A stretch of 64,000 nt of DNA from Nostoc sp. ATCC 53789 (GTDB lineage Bacteria > Cyanobacteriota > Cyanobacteriia > Cyanobacteriales > Nostocaceae). The stretch lies in contig NZ_CP046703.1 of NCBI RefSeq assembly GCF_009873495.1, positions 1,674,001-1,738,000 on the forward strand, written 5' to 3'. Below, one piece after another: positions 63,977-64,000 of this stretch. The notes under the pieces are model-generated. The model saw only the letters and a list, made by a program, of their open reading frames with translations, was not told the DNA's origin and searched no databases. The position numbers and the translations under genes are program-made. The first letter of the stretch is position 1. Each line of letters opens with the position of its first letter.

Positions 63977-64000
63977 CCTGACTTCTTAAAGAAGTCGGGG
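63977..64000. repeat. CCCCGACTTCTT palindrome, cut by the right edge
   Basis: CCTGACTTCTT and AAGAAGTCGGGG pair into a hairpin at the end of the window, and the same family is at 34590-34618. The rest of 63708-63976 holds only the dispersed repeat at 63798. Confidence 0.6.

Overview
The window looks like chromosomal DNA of a filamentous, Nostoc/Anabaena-type cyanobacterium. The evidence is very frequent HIP1 octamers (GCGATCGC), heptanucleotide tandem repeats of the STRR kind, many dispersed palindromic repeats and MITE-like elements, a chlorophyll biosynthesis gene (acsF), and low-GC intergenic DNA between genes that are mostly transcribed singly.

Layout. 0-8.3 kb: an ExbB/TolQ-type channel gene (cut by the left edge) diverges from an unusual TonB-like gene; then a small heat-shock protein, a zinc-ribbon protein plus a duplicated-domain protein, threonine ammonia-lyase (ilvA) and an RRM RNA-binding protein. 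8.5-17.7 kb: aldo/keto reductase, membrane-anchored alpha/beta hydrolase, orphan HsdR_N-like nuclease, acsF, TM2 protein, DUF2996 protein, EamA transporter and a small exported protein. 18.2-28 kb: a peptide-natural-product island. It holds an ABC exporter, a Cys-rich precursor peptide with six RGCGC repeats, an E1-like partner protein, a YcaO cyclodehydratase and a SagB-type dehydrogenase, which together form a linear azol(in)e-containing peptide (LAP/TOMM) system. Next to it is a MacA/MacB-like adaptor and permease pair, preceded by a small double-glycine-like peptide gene broken by an in-frame stop.

28-36.9 kb: M15 peptidase, mnmG, a GspC/PilP-like membrane protein, two cell-wall hydrolases without signal peptides, and holB. 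37.8-43.4 kb: a CRTISO-like oxidoreductase, an IS4-family insertion sequence nested inside a non-autonomous element with the same ends, a 21-bp minisatellite, a DUF411 protein and a TPR protein whose repeats each carry a HIP1 site at exact 120-bp spacing. 43.6-54.6 kb: a secreted protein, a GDSL hydrolase with a dispersed repeat inserted in frame, metY-metX, two FAD oxidoreductases, a Uma2 nuclease, tRNA-Ala(CGC), and an overlapping HAD hydrolase and methyltransferase. 55-64 kb: rtcB interrupted by an intein that carries an HNH endonuclease and a classical C2H2 zinc finger, a methyltransferase fragment, an Rpn-family pseudogene, pdhC, YlqD, acyl-ACP/CoA synthetase and small hypothetical genes.

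The most notable system is the LAP cluster. Its precursor, ATP-dependent cyclodehydratase pair, FMN dehydrogenase and exporter form a plausible complete route from peptide to exported polythiazole. The core (16 Cys, no Ser or Thr, regular Gly and Arg) is unusual. All functional assignments are from reading motifs; no database search was run.
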